A stretch of 64,000 nt of DNA from Mikania micrantha (taxonomy: Eukaryota; Streptophyta; Magnoliopsida; Asterales; Asteraceae). The position numbers were made by a program, and so were the translations under genes. Each line of letters opens with the position of its first letter. Position 1 is the first letter of the stretch. Below the pieces are notes generated by a model that was given only the letters and a program-made list of their open reading frames with translations, was not told where the DNA came from and made no database searches. Below, piece after piece: positions 34,681 to 46,792 of the stretch. The stretch covers positions 48,783,711 through 48,847,710 of the forward strand of contig CM018683.1 in the NCBI GenBank assembly GCA_009363875.1, read 5' to 3'.

Positions 34681-35940
34681 ATGCCTCCGCGAAGACAACC
34701 TCCTTTGATACAGCTACCACCACAAGACTTGGCTCCACACTCCTCCACACCGTCACCAAATGATTCACCACCACCACCTCCTCCACCTCCTCCTCCCCCT
34801 CCTCCATTGATTACTCAAGCATCTGGTTCGGGCACAACACCGACCATGGATCCTGCTACTATCGCTCTGGTGACGTTACTGAGTAGCCAGATGACAAATC
34901 AGATGAAAGAAGCAATACCGGAGATGTTCCTTCGTCTTCGTAATGAAATCCTCAACACTGGCAACACATCAGGAGAAGCCAGTGGAAATACTGGAGATTC
35001 ATCTCATTACTCCTACAAGTCCTTTGTAGGATGTAAACCACCCAGTTTTAGTGGGTCTGAAGGCGCCGTTGGATTAATCCAATGGATTGAGAAGATTGAG
35101 GCAACATTGGATCTTTGCAGCTGCCCCGAACACCACAAGGTCCGTTACTCAGCGGGAACATTCAACAAACGGGATCTGACCTGGTGGAACGGTCAGATCA
35201 ATGCCCGGGAAAGAGAAGAAGCCATGGCAATGTCATGGGAAGACTTCAAAGCACTGCTGCGAACAGAATTTTGTCCCAAGAATGAGCTGCAGAAGTTGGA
35301 GGTTGAACTATCCAACCATGTGATGAAGGGGGCTGATCACATGGGGTACACTACTCGTTACCACGAGTTAGTTGCTTTGGTACCTGATATGGTACCAACT
35401 CTGGAGAAAAGGATAGACCGTTATGTAGGTGGACTTCCCGCCTGCATTCAGGGCATGGTTGTTTCAGCCAACCCTACTACTATTGAATCTGCAGTGAGAC
35501 TGTCTGGGAAACTCACTGACCTCATGGTAGCCTCTGGAGTCCTAAAGAAGGAGGCTGAACCCAGTAAGAACAAAGCTGAATCTTCAAAGAAACCCTCCCA
35601 TCATCAGAAGAAGAAACAGAAGACCATCAAGAACTACGCGGTGGCCACACCTCTGCAGCAAATAGCAGCAACACCACAAAACCCCAACCGCAAACCCTAC
35701 ACTGGCACATATCCTCTGTGTGCCAAGTGTCAGTATCACCACACTGCTGACACTCCCTGCAAGCATTGCACGGGATGTGGAAGAAAGGGCCATTGGGTCC
35801 AGTACTGCAGGATGACTCCTAATCAAGCAGTCAACAATGCTGCTCTAGCTCTTCCCCCACCAGCTAATCGGAACAATGGTGGATGCTATAACTGTGGTGA
35901 ACAAGGCCACTTTGCGAAGAACTGCCCAAAGAAGGCTTAA
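34681..35940 (+). CDS. Gag of element B, copy 1
   Basis: The chosen start is the MPPRRQPP methionine, five codons inside the open frame and shared with element A. The protein has a proline-rich N-terminus with a run of 14 prolines, a capsid domain (YKSFVGCKPPSFSG to about the GLPACIQG segment), a basic linker, an extended Cys-His module (CAKCQYHH...PCKHCTGCGRKGHWVQYC) and a final knuckle (CYNCGEQGHFAKNC). It ends at a TAA (35938-35940) in the same frame as the protease that follows, where element A reads through without a stop. A conserved capsid residue before LTWWN is Asp here but Ala in copy 2 and in A. It probably forms the particle shell if expressed. Confidence 0.9.
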   Translation: MPPRRQPPLIQLPPQDLAPHSSTPSPNDSPPPPPPPPPPPPPLITQASGSGTTPTMDPATIALVTLLSSQMTNQMKEAIPEMFLRLRNEILNTGNTSGEASGNTGDSSHYSYKSFVGCKPPSFSGSEGAVGLIQWIEKIEATLDLCSCPEHHKVRYSAGTFNKRDLTWWNGQINAREREEAMAMSWEDFKALLRTEFCPKNELQKLEVELSNHVMKGADHMGYTTRYHELVALVPDMVPTLEKRIDRYVGGLPACIQGMVVSANPTTIESAVRLSGKLTDLMVASGVLKKEAEPSKNKAESSKKPSHHQKKKQKTIKNYAVATPLQQIAATPQNPNRKPYTGTYPLCAKCQYHHTADTPCKHCTGCGRKGHWVQYCRMTPNQAVNNAALALPPPANRNNGGCYNCGEQGHFAKNCPKKA

Positions 35941-36009
35941 CCAACAGTTCAAGCACCCCGTGGACGAGCCTTTGCTATCGGAGCACCAGCTGCACGCCAG
36001 GACCCAAAT

Positions 36010-37890
36010 GTGGTCACTGGTACGTTTCTCTTACATGACTTTTATGCATCTGTCTTATTTGATACTGGTGCGGATCAGAGTTTTATCTCTATCGATTTTG
36101 CATGCCAACTAGATTCAGTAGAGGAACAGTTAGACTCCCCTTACATTATAGAAGTAGCTAACGGGAAACAGCTCACAGTTAGTACAATTTATAGGAACTG
36201 CCCATTGACACTAAATGATTATACATTTACCATCGATTTGATACCGATGGAGCTGGGTAGTTTCGATATTATTGTTGGAATGGATTGGCTTTCGTCTCAT
36301 CGAGTGGAGGTCATCTGCTCTGAAAAGCTGCTTCGAATTCCATTGCCGAGTGATCGTGTATTGGAAGTGAAAGGGGATCAAGCAAAACGAAGTGTCAAAA
36401 TCATCTCTTGCATAAAGGTGCGTAAGTGTCTACAGAAGCAGTGCATAGCTTTTCTGGCTCATGTGGTGGAAAACGAGAAAGACAAGAAGAAGATTCAAGA
36501 TGTACCGGTAGTGAAAGAATATCCTGAAGTATTCCCTGAAGATCTGCCAGGTTTGCCACCTGTGCGACCGGTAGAGTTTCGTATTGACTTAATTCCTGGA
36601 GCAACTCCAGTTGCTAAATCTCCCTACAGGTTAGCACCTTCAGAGATACAGGAATTGTCTAATCAATTACAGGAGTTACTTGACAAGGGATTTATCAGAC
36701 CGAGCTACTCACCTTGGGGAGCTTCGGTCTTGTTCGTGAAGAAGAAAGACGGATCGTTCAGAATGTGCATAGATTACAGAGAACTAAACAAACTAACCAT
36801 CAAGAATCGGTATCCATTGCCGAGGATTGATGATTTGTTTGACCAACTACAAGGAGCACAGTACTTCTCAAAGATTGACTTGCGGTCTGGATATCATCAA
36901 CTGAGAGTTCAAGACGAAGACATACCGAAAACGGCCTTCCGAACAAGATACGGGCATTACGAATTCATGGTGCTGCCCTTCGGATTGACAAATGCACCCG
37001 CGGTTTTCATGGACCTCATGAACCGAGTATGCAAGCCGTACTTGGATCAGTTTGTCATTGTTTTCATTGATGACATACTGATTTATTCCAAGACCAAAAC
37101 AGAACATGAGCAACACCTCAGAAAGATCTTGGAGCTGTTGAAGGAAAAGAAACTTTATGCCAAATTCTCCAAATGCGAATTTTGGCTAAGAGAAGTTCAA
37201 TTTCTGGGTCATGTAGTCAACAGCGAGGGAATTCATGTGGATCCTGCCAAGATTGAAGCGATAAAGAATTGGGACACTCCGAAGACACCGACGGAAATAC
37301 GGTCTTTTCTGGGATTGGCGGGTTATTACAGAAGGTTTATCTCAAACTTTTCTAAGATAGCTTTGCCTCTCACTAAGCTAACCCAGAAGAGCGAACCGTT
37401 TGTCTGGGAGCAGAAACAAGAAGATGCTTTTCAGACCTTGAAACAGAAACTATGTGATGCTCCAATCCTATCTCTCCCAGAGGGCTGCGATGACTTTGTT
37501 GTGTACTGTGATGCTTCCCATCAGGGACTCGGTTGTGTGTTAATGCAACGGGACAAAGTTATAGCCTATGCATCAAGACAGTTAAAGGTTCATGAGAAGA
37601 ACTACACCACTCATGATCTTGAACTGGGAGCAGTAATCTTCGCCTTGAAGATTTGGAGACATTACTTATATGGCACCAAGTGTACCATATTCACTGATCA
37701 CAAAAGTCTACAGCACATCTTTGATCAGAAGGAGCTCAACATGCGACAGCGCCGTTGGGTTGAACTTCTGAATGACTACGATTGTGTGATCAAGTACCAT
37801 CCGGGAAAGGCGAACGTTGTAGCTGACGCCTTGAGCCGGAAGGAACGAGTCAAACCCCTACGTGTTAGAGCAATGGGGATAACCGTGTAG
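36010..37890 (+). CDS. Protease, reverse transcriptase and RNase H of element B, copy 1
   Basis: The frame is open from just after the gag stop to a TAG at 37888-37890, in frame with gag. No ATG start fits; the given start is a GTG codon near the gag-pol boundary, so translation would need the gag frame to continue. The domains in order are aspartic protease with LFDTGADQSF (about residues 15-25), a linker, reverse transcriptase with YSPWG, FVKKKDG and the catalytic FIDDILIY, RNase H with YCDASHQGLGCVLMQ and TDHKSL, and the conserved KYHPGKANVVADALSRK end. The catalytic residues are present. The TAG falls in the linker before integrase, at a place where A has Gln. Confidence 0.88.
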   Translation: MVTGTFLLHDFYASVLFDTGADQSFISIDFACQLDSVEEQLDSPYIIEVANGKQLTVSTIYRNCPLTLNDYTFTIDLIPMELGSFDIIVGMDWLSSHRVEVICSEKLLRIPLPSDRVLEVKGDQAKRSVKIISCIKVRKCLQKQCIAFLAHVVENEKDKKKIQDVPVVKEYPEVFPEDLPGLPPVRPVEFRIDLIPGATPVAKSPYRLAPSEIQELSNQLQELLDKGFIRPSYSPWGASVLFVKKKDGSFRMCIDYRELNKLTIKNRYPLPRIDDLFDQLQGAQYFSKIDLRSGYHQLRVQDEDIPKTAFRTRYGHYEFMVLPFGLTNAPAVFMDLMNRVCKPYLDQFVIVFIDDILIYSKTKTEHEQHLRKILELLKEKKLYAKFSKCEFWLREVQFLGHVVNSEGIHVDPAKIEAIKNWDTPKTPTEIRSFLGLAGYYRRFISNFSKIALPLTKLTQKSEPFVWEQKQEDAFQTLKQKLCDAPILSLPEGCDDFVVYCDASHQGLGCVLMQRDKVIAYASRQLKVHEKNYTTHDLELGAVIFALKIWRHYLYGTKCTIFTDHKSLQHIFDQKELNMRQRRWVELLNDYDCVIKYHPGKANVVADALSRKERVKPLRVRAMGITV

Positions 37891-38022
37891 ACCAGTTTAA
37901 GTGACAAGATTATTCAAGCGCAACAAGAAGCACTTGACCGAGATAATCTGAAGAAGGAACTTGATTGCAGAGCAGAGAAACAGTTCGACACGAAGTCTGA
38001 CGGAATGATCTACTACCGGTAA

Positions 38023-39351
38023 CGTGTATGGATACCGGCGGTAGATGAATTGAGGAAACTTATCTTCGATGAAGCACACAAGACTAAATACTATGTTCAT
38101 CCAGGTGCTGATAAGATGTACCAAGACTTGCATGGATTTTATTGGTGGCCTGGAATGAAGAAGGACATAGCCGAATACGTCGGTCAATGTCTAACGTGTG
38201 CGAAGGTAAAGGCGGAACACCAAAGACCGTCCGGTCTATTGGAGCAGCCTGAGATTCCACTCTGGAAGTGGGAACAAATAGCTATGGATTTCATCACCAA
38301 GCTACCCCGCACTTCCAGTGGTCATGATACAATTTGGGTGATCATTGATCGTTTAACAAAATCTGCTCATTTCTTGCCCATGCGTGAGAACTTCACCATG
38401 GATAAACTGGCAAGATTATACATCAACGAGATAGTGGTACGCCACAGTGTGCCATTGTCTATTATTTCTGATCGAGACAGCAGATTCACAACAAGATTCT
38501 GGCAATCTTTACAGAAATCTCTAGGGACACAGTTAAATCTGAGTACAGCTTACCACCCACTAACGGATGGTCAAAGCGAACGTACTATTCAAACCCTAGA
38601 GGACATGTTAAGGACCTGTGTATTGGACTTTGGTGGGAACTGGGACTCCCATTTGCCACTGATTGAGTTCTCCTACAATAACAGTTACCACAGCAGTATC
38701 GGATGTGCACCATTCGAGGCTCTTTATGGCCGGAAATGTCGATCACCGATCTGTTGGACTGAAATTGGAGACAACCGAATAACGGGGCCAGAACTAATTC
38801 AAGAAACCACTGACAAGATAGCTCAGATTCAAAGAAGACTACAAGCAACAAGGAGCAGACAAAAGAGCTACGCCGACAAACGGCGCAAGCCGTTGGAATT
38901 CCAAGTGGGAGATCGTGTAATGTTGAAGGTATCCCCATGGAAAGGCGTTGTACGCTTTGGAAAGAAAGGCAAATTAGCACCACGATACGTGGGACCGTTC
39001 GAGATCATCGAACGTATAGGTCCTGTAGCTTATCGACTGAGATTACCAGATGAACTCAGTGGTGTGCATGATGTGTTTCACATCTCAAACCTAAAGAACT
39101 GTCTTGCTGACGAGTCTCTCGTCATTCCAATCGAAGAGATTCAAGTCGATGAACAGTTGCATTTCATTGAAGAACCTTTAGAGATTATGGATCGCAAGGT
39201 TAAACAACTGAGGCGAAGCCGTATTCCGATTGTAAAGGTTCGATGGAATTCAAGACGCGGGCCCGAATTCACTTGGGAACGTGAAGAACACATGAAGTTA
39301 AAGTATCCCCAACTATTTGAAGAGGAAGCTGTACCTGATAACAACTCTTAA
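38023..39351 (+). CDS. Integrase with chromodomain-like tail, element B copy 1
   Basis: It continues the same frame after a second in-frame stop (TAA at 38020-38022); the first ATG is the GTG/ATG region near 38050. It carries the HHCC zinc finger (AHKTKYYVHPG ... CLTCAKVKAEH), the DDE core (MDFITKLPR, SDRDSRF, QSERTIQ), the GPY-type module (GDRVMLKVSPWKG, YVGPFEI) and the chromodomain-like tail (VKVRWNSRRGPEFTWEREE). It ends 34 bases before the LTR. All catalytic acids are visible. The piece lacks its own start, so it could only be made by readthrough of the stops or in trans. Confidence 0.88.
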   Translation, partial: RVWIPAVDELRKLIFDEAHKTKYYVHPGADKMYQDLHGFYWWPGMKKDIAEYVGQCLTCAKVKAEHQRPSGLLEQPEIPLWKWEQIAMDFITKLPRTSSGHDTIWVIIDRLTKSAHFLPMRENFTMDKLARLYINEIVVRHSVPLSIISDRDSRFTTRFWQSLQKSLGTQLNLSTAYHPLTDGQSERTIQTLEDMLRTCVLDFGGNWDSHLPLIEFSYNNSYHSSIGCAPFEALYGRKCRSPICWTEIGDNRITGPELIQETTDKIAQIQRRLQATRSRQKSYADKRRKPLEFQVGDRVMLKVSPWKGVVRFGKKGKLAPRYVGPFEIIERIGPVAYRLRLPDELSGVHDVFHISNLKNCLADESLVIPIEEIQVDEQLHFIEEPLEIMDRKVKQLRRSRIPIVKVRWNSRRGPEFTWEREEHMKLKYPQLFEEEAVPDNNS

Positions 39352-39372
39352 ATTTCGGGACGAAATTTCTCT

Positions 39373-39385
39373 AACAACGGGAGAC
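39373..39385 (+). promoter_or_regulatory. Polypurine tract, B copy 1
   Basis: AACAACGGGAGAC abuts the middle LTR. One C interrupts the tract. Copy 2 has the same at 48142-48154. Confidence 0.75.
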
Positions 39386-42300
39386 TGTAACATCAGTGCC
39401 GGAACCGCCACTAGAACAGTGATCTTAAACAGTATCATGAACAGTAAACAGGTACGAATCATATACATTGCTGTACGTTTCAGATTCATGTCATTTATCA
39501 TTGTCATTTTGTGTTAGCATAGAACGAATTCTGAAACAATTAACAGAAAACACAGTTCAGAACAATGGTTCTTGAGTCAGAAAATTATCTGGCAATACAG
39601 AACCATCATGTGATTATTTGTTAGGATTTATTATGTATGAACGTATGTGAGACTTTATAGAGCAGAACACACGAATATTGTTATGTGAATGCTAAATTGA
39701 CGGGTTATTCGTATAGGTGACGATCTGTACGAATAAAACTGAAAGTTTAACGTTCTAAATGATATTCTATAATTAGAAAACAAGATTGAAAGGTATAGTT
39801 ATCGCCGTGTTTGTACGGGTGACGATCCGGACGAATACGCGCGACAACCGTACATTTCGATTTAAACAGTTAATTTTGTTTTAAATTTTTAATAAATAAG
39901 AAGATATTAGTTAATTTATTAGGAATCACAACCTAGAATAATTAGATGATTTCTAATTTTACAAGCCGTGTCGTTTCGTCGCGAAAACTACGTGAAACAG
40001 TACTTTACGCGAAACCGAATGAGACCAAACGACCAGGTATTTTTCCGCATTTAATGTGGCATTTAAGGGACACAACCACCACCATTATTCACTTTCTCTC
40101 TCTCTACCTCGTCTCTTCTCTCTCTCTCTAACCCCTCTCAAGAACACGAACTTCTTACAAGGATTTGGAGCCCATTTCAACTCGGATTCAAGCAAAATTT
40201 GGTGCTAAAACGCTTATCTCTTCATGTAGAACACGAAAGTACAAGAATTTCGAGCTTCCATCCACGAAATCGGAGGTAAATAACCATTTTAAATTCGGTT
40301 TTGAGTAGGTTACGACCCTTAGGGTTTTTGTTGATGTTGTAACCTTTTTACACACTAGTAAACACTTAGATAACTCAAGCCATCAACTAGAAAGAGGGTA
40401 GGAATGGTGTTGTAACAGATTTAGACCAAGAAAGGGACGAAGTTGCAGGTTCGTGGGGCAAAGGGACTGATTGAGGATACAGGTTCGCTGGCCAAACCCT
40501 ACACGAACCCACATATTTCAGCCGAACCTCGCATGGCCTCTGCAACGAACCCTGCGACCCTGGCCTGCAACGAACCTGGTGTCTGGGCCCCGAACCCTGA
40601 AATGCTGACAACCGAGCCCAGGTTCACGAACCCTTAGATGTTGAGCGAACCTTCTTCCTCCCTTAACTCCTGCCGAACCATTTAAGTTTCACGAACCCAT
40701 GTACACTCGCGAACCATAAATCCTTAGCGGAACTATGAGCCAAACCCTAAGGGTTCGTTGGATTCAAAGTGTTAGCCGAACCCTACCTGGAACACATAGG
40801 TTCGTTTAACCTCCATTAGAGCCGAACCCTTGGCCGGTTTAGCATAGGTTCGCTGCCCTGGACCATCTGTCGAACTTAGGGATTGTTTAATGTGGTTAAT
40901 ATGGACTAGGATCAAAGATATAAATGCTATAACTTAGGAAACGGGTAGTGAACCATTAAATCTAGCCATTTCATGAGAAATTGATCATATAAGTTGCATG
41001 CAATGAGTGCATGTGGATCAATCATATGTACATGTGTGTTTGCATAAACAAGGATGAAACCCTAGTCATGCATGCGCATGTAGAAATAATGTTGAACATA
41101 AAATTGTTTAACAAATAGGTTAAAAGGGTTCTAAGCTCATGGGAATCAAAAGCACAAGTTGGGAATCAAGTAGAAATCAAAGAAGTTCAACTGGGCCTAA
41201 GTGGGCCCAATAAGGCTTAATTAAGCCCATCATGTATTAAATGATTTAGTAAACTCAAGTAATGAGATTTTAATAAAATCTCATTTATTTATTTATTTAT
41301 AACTTATTAAATTTCATTAAATGATTTTGACTTAATATTGATTTAATTGGAAGTAAATTGTAATGTTTTGATTTAATTACTTACTTTGATTTAATTGATT
41401 GGGATTTTGTTGTAAAATAGACAATATAATTGTCTGGATTTGCTCTAAAAACAAAGGAAACTCTGCCGAAATTTTCTAAAATTTAAAAGTAAGTATTGCA
41501 ACTCAACTTGGGATTGGGATCTAAAAGGGTAACTAGAATAGATTAGATCTTAGATGCACTTGGTACTAAGACACTTAGTTGCACACACAACAAGACTCAA
41601 ACCTTAGGCACAACGACTACTACGCGTACTTATTATATTCAAATTCTTATAAAATAACTCAGGTACCGAAGAAACTTAACTTACATACAGGAGCGCGCAT
41701 TTTGTGTTAAGATCAAATTTCATAGCAACACAGGTGAGTTCATTGCCCCTTTTCTAACATTTTTGTTTTAAAACGCGGGGCTGAGAAGCATGCGTAAACT
41801 GTTATTTAAATTGTTTACTTAAATGCTTTTAAATTTACATGTTTTACATATATATAAATGTTATCCTAGACCATGTCTAGGAAGATTTTATGCAGGTTTA
41901 TTAACCGATTTACTTATATATTAAGTGAGTAATCGAGTTAAACTAAACATTTCAACAAATTAAACATTTCAAACAAATCAAACTAGACATTTTGACAAAA
42001 CAAGGGTGTGAGTTCAAGGAATCAAATCAAACATTTTGACAAATCAAGTGGTTGAATTCAAGGAATCAAATCAAACATTTTGACAAATCAAGTGGGTGAA
42101 TTCGAGGAATCAAATCAAACATTTTGACAAAACAAGTGTGGGACATCAAGACATCAACAAAACAATCTTTGCAAAGACAACATTCAATGTTCTACAAACA
42201 AAGTGTTTGTTGAATAACGAATCAAGTGTACAATCGATCAATGAATCTTGTATTCTATGATCAACACATCAAGTACATCTTGTGACATAATCAGACGAAT

Positions 42301-43278
42301 CATTAAATCATTTTTAAGGGATAGTATGGGAAATATCAGAGATAACATATGCCAACACATTGAATCCAGAAATCCTATATTTCAAGAAGTCCTAGCTAGA
42401 CTGATTGACTTGTAGGTCATATGTTTGAGGATATTTACAGAATTCCCTAACTACTAAGTACCTAGATTGACAGACTAGTCTACTCGAGTATGACCACAGG
42501 CCCCAATCATAAGGACTTAGATTTTATTAAATGTTTACTTACTTGTTAAATTAAGCATTTATAACTGTTTATACAATTGTGTGGTTGATCATATTTTGTG
42601 ATGAACTTGTGAAATCAACATGGATTTCAAATGATTGTAATGACAGGGACAACAAACAGAAGAACTTATGGGATTGTGTTAAGGGTAAAAATGCTTAATT
42701 GTCATTAACAGCAGTGTCATATGCATATTAGTATGTGGTGGGATGTTGGCTAGGGCTTGTCCCTTACATATGCCCTATATATAAGCATACCGATGTGGAT
42801 ATTACATGTGGTGTTAATGAGGTTAGGGTCTTTACCAAAGGAGGTTTTCAAATCATTTTCAACTACTAAAACTATATGAACTCACCAACCATGTGTTGAC
42901 TTGATCTTTTTGCATGACTTCTCAGGTGACGAACAGGTCAATTAGGAAGTCATTTCGTTCGGACTAGGACTTCATATAAAAGACTAGTATTTTGGACCTG
43001 CATACTTTTGAAGACATCATTATACAATTTATTTTGTATATCTTGTGTAAATACAAGATAGTCATTTTATGATGTTTACAATAGAGTTACATTGTTAAAT
43101 TATAAACGATACTGATGTAATTTAACTTTGTAATTATATTTTATTTAGCATTTCTCATTTATATCATGTGCAATGTAAACAATCTGATCACTTCTGATTA
43201 TCACTTCCGATATCGCGCCCCGGGAACCTTCCGCCCGACGGGGACTCCGATCCTACCCCGCCGGCTCGGGGTGTGACA
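39386..43278 (+). repeat. Middle LTR of element B, apparent recombinant
   Basis: It serves as 3' LTR for copy 1 and 5' LTR for copy 2. At eight informative sites between 39407 and 42117 it matches the right LTR against the left; at four sites from 42401 to its end it matches the left LTR against the right. Two single-base losses (near 41088 and 41963) are private to it. Confidence 0.92.
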
Positions 43279-43454
43279 GATTGGTATCAGAGCCCTGGTT
43301 ATAGAGAAATATAGGTCACTTATTTAAATGGTTTGGCCTAGACTATAACCTAGGGACCCTGCATGTAGAGAACATAGGACTTAAGACTTATTTGCATATT
43401 GTCTTCTGTATTCGATCATTGCACTAACCGATAACTTTATTGGTTATGATCAGA

Positions 43455-44711
43455 ATGCCTCCGCGAAGACAACCTCCTTTGATACAGCTACCACCACAAG
43501 ACTTGGCTCCACACTCCTCCACACCGTCACCAATGATTCCCCACCACCACCTCCTCCACCTCCTCCTCCCCCTCCTCCATTGATTACTCAAGCATCTGGT
43601 TCGGGCACAACACGACCATGGATCCTGCTACTATCGCTCTGGTGACGTTACTGAGTAGCCAGATGACAAATCAGATGAAAGAAGCAATACCGGAGATGTT
43701 CCTTCGTCTTCGTAATGAGATCCTCAACACTGGCAACACATCAGGAGAAGCCAGTGGAAATACTGGAGATTCATCTCATTACTCCTACAAGTCCTTTGTA
43801 GGATGTAAACCACCCAGTTTTAGTGGGTCTGAAGGCGCCGTTGGATTAATCCAATGGATTGAGAAGATTGAGGCAACATTGGATCTTTGCAGCTGCCCCG
43901 AACACCACAAGGTCCGTTACTCAGCGGGAACATTCAACAAACGGGCTCTGACCTGGTGGAACGGTCAGATCAATGCCCGGGAAGAGAAGAAGCCATGGCA
44001 ATGTCATGGGAAGACTTCAAAGCACTGCTGCGAACAGAATTTTGTCCCAAGAATGAGCTGCAGAAGTTGGAGGTTGAACTATCCAACCATGTGATGAAGG
44101 GGGCTGATCACATGGGGTACACTACTCGTTACCACGAGTTAGTTGCTTTGGTACCTGATATGGTACCAACTCTGGAGAAAAGGATAGACCGTTATGTAGG
44201 TGGACTTCCCGCCTGCATTCAGGGCATGGTTGTTTCAGCCAACCCTACTACTATTGAATCTGCAGTGAGACTGTCTGGGAAACTCACTGACCTCATGGTA
44301 GCCTCTGGAGTCCTAAAGAAGGAGGCTGAACCCAGTAAGAACAAAGCTGAATCTTCAAAGAAACCCTCCCATCATCAGAAGAAGAAACAGAAGACCATCA
44401 AGAACTACGCGGTGGCCACACCTCTGCAGCAAATAGCAGCAACACCACAAAACCCCAACCGCAAACCCTACACTGGCACATATCCTCTGTGTGCCAAGTG
44501 TCAGTATCACCACACTGCTGACACTCCCTGCAAGCATTGCACGGGATGTGGAAGAAAGGGCCATTGGGTCCAGTACTGCAGGATGACTCCTAATCAAGCA
44601 GTCAACAATGCTGCTCTAGCTCTTCCCCCACCAGCTAATCGGAACAATGGTGGATGCTATAACTGTGGTGAACAAGGCCACTTTGCGAAGAACTGCCCAA
44701 AGAAGGCTTAA
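43455..44711 (+). pseudogene. Gag of element B, copy 2, three frameshifts
   Basis: It is the same gag as copy 1 but interrupted by one-base losses near 43532, 43612 and 43981, each in a short run of one base. Open pieces are 43618-44094 and 43887-44711. The conserved Ala before LTWWN is intact here. The final stop matches copy 1. Confidence 0.9.
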
Positions 44712-46660
44712 CCAACAGTTCAAGCACCCCGTGGACGAGCCTTTGCTATCGGAGCACCAGCTGCACGCCAGGACCCAAATGTGGTCACTGGTACGTTTCT
44801 CTTACATGACTTTTATGCATCTGTCTTATTTGATACTGGTGCGGATCAGAGTTTTATCTCTATCGATTTTGCATGCCAACTAGATTCAGTAGAGGAACAG
44901 TTAGACTCCCCTTACATTATAGAAGTAGCTAACGGGAAACAGATCACAGTTAGTACATTTATAGGAACTGCCCATTGACACTAAATGATTATACATTTAC
45001 CATCGATTTGATACCGATGGAGCTGGGTAGTTTCGATATTATTGTTGGAATGGATTGGCTTTCGTCTAATCGAGTGGAGGTCATCTGCTCTGAAAAGCTG
45101 CTTCGAATTCCATTGCCGAGTGATCGTGTATTGGAAGTGAAAGGGGATCAAGCAAAACGAAGTGTCAAAATCATCTCTTGCATAAAGGCGCGTAAGTGTC
45201 TACAGAAGCAGTGCATAGCTTTTCTGGCTCATGTGGTGGAAAACGAGAAAGACAAGAAGAAGATTCAAGATGTACCGGTAGTGAAAGAATATCCTGAAGT
45301 ATTCCCTGAAGACCTACCAGGTTTGCCACCTGTGCGACCGGTAGAGTTTCGTATTGACTTAATTCCTGGAGCAACTCCAGTTGCTAAATCTCCTTACAGG
45401 TTAGCACCTTCAGAGATGCAGGAATTGTCTAATCAATTACAGGAGTTACTTGACAAGGGATTTATCAGACCGAGCTACTCACCTTGGGGAGCTCCGGTCT
45501 TGTTCGTGAAGAAGAAAGACGGATCGTTCAGAATGTGCATAGATTACAGAGAACTAAACAAACTAACCATCAAGAATCGGTATCCATTGCCGAGGATTGA
45601 TGATTTGTTTGACCAACTACAAGGAGCACAGTACTTCTCAAAGATTGACTTGCGGTCTGGATATCATCAACTGAGAGTTCAAGACGAAGACATACCGAAA
45701 ACGGCCTTCCGAACAAGATACGGGCATTACGAATTCATGGTGCTGCCCTTCGGATTGACAAATGCACCCGCGGTTTTCATGGACCTCATGAACCGAGTGT
45801 GCAAGCCGTACTTGGATCAGTTTGTCATTGTTTTCATTGATGACATACTGATTTATTCCAAGACCAAAACAGAACATGAGCAACACCTCAGAAAGATCTT
45901 GGAGCTGTTGAAGGAAAAGAAACTTTATGCCAAATTCTCCAAATGCGAATTTTGGCTAAGAGAAGTTCAATTTCTGGGTCATGTAGTCAACAGCGAGGGA
46001 ATTCATGTGGATCCTGCCAAGATTGAAGCGATAAAGAATTGGGACACTCCGAAGACACCGACGGAGATACGGTCTTTTCTGGGATTGGCGGGTTATTACA
46101 GAAGGTTTATCTCAAACTTTTCTAAGATAGCTTTGCCTCTCACTAAGCTAACCCAGAAGAGCGAACCGTTTGTCTGGGAGCAGAAACAAGAAGATGCTTT
46201 TCAGACCTTGAAACAGAAACTATGTGATGCTCCAATCCTATCTCTCCCAGAGGGCTGCGATGACTTTGTTGTGTACTGTGATGCTTCCCATCAGGGACTC
46301 GGTTGTGTGTTAATGCAACGGGACAAAGTTATAGCCTATGCATCAAGACAGTTAAAGGTTCATGAGAAGAACTACACCACTCATGATCTTGAACTGGGAG
46401 CAGTAATCTTCGCCTTGAAGATTTGGAGACATTACTTATATGGCACCAAGTGTACCATATTCACTGATCACAAAAGTCTACAGCACATCTTTGATCAGAA
46501 GGAGCTCAACATGCGACAGCGCCGTTGGGTTGAACTTCTGAATGACTACGATTGTGTGATCAAGTACCATCCGGGAAAGGCGAACGTTGTAGCTGACGCC
46601 TTGAGCCGGAAGGAACGAGTCAAACCCCTACGTGTTAGAGCAATGGGGATAACCGTGTAG
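44712..46660 (+). pseudogene. Protease, RT and RNase H of element B, copy 2, one frameshift
   Basis: The protease start (44781-44978) is separated from the rest (44975-46660) by a one-base loss near 44957, inside the protease. Reverse transcriptase and RNase H are otherwise open with all motifs present, and end at the same TAG as in copy 1. A few substitutions separate it from copy 1. Confidence 0.88.
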
Positions 46661-46792
46661 ACCAGTTTAAGTGACAAGATTATTCAAGCGCAACAAGAAG
46701 CACTTGACCGAGATAATCTGAAGAAGGAACTTGATTGCAGAGCAGAGAAACAGTTCGACACGAAGTCTGACGGAATGATCTACTACCGGTAA

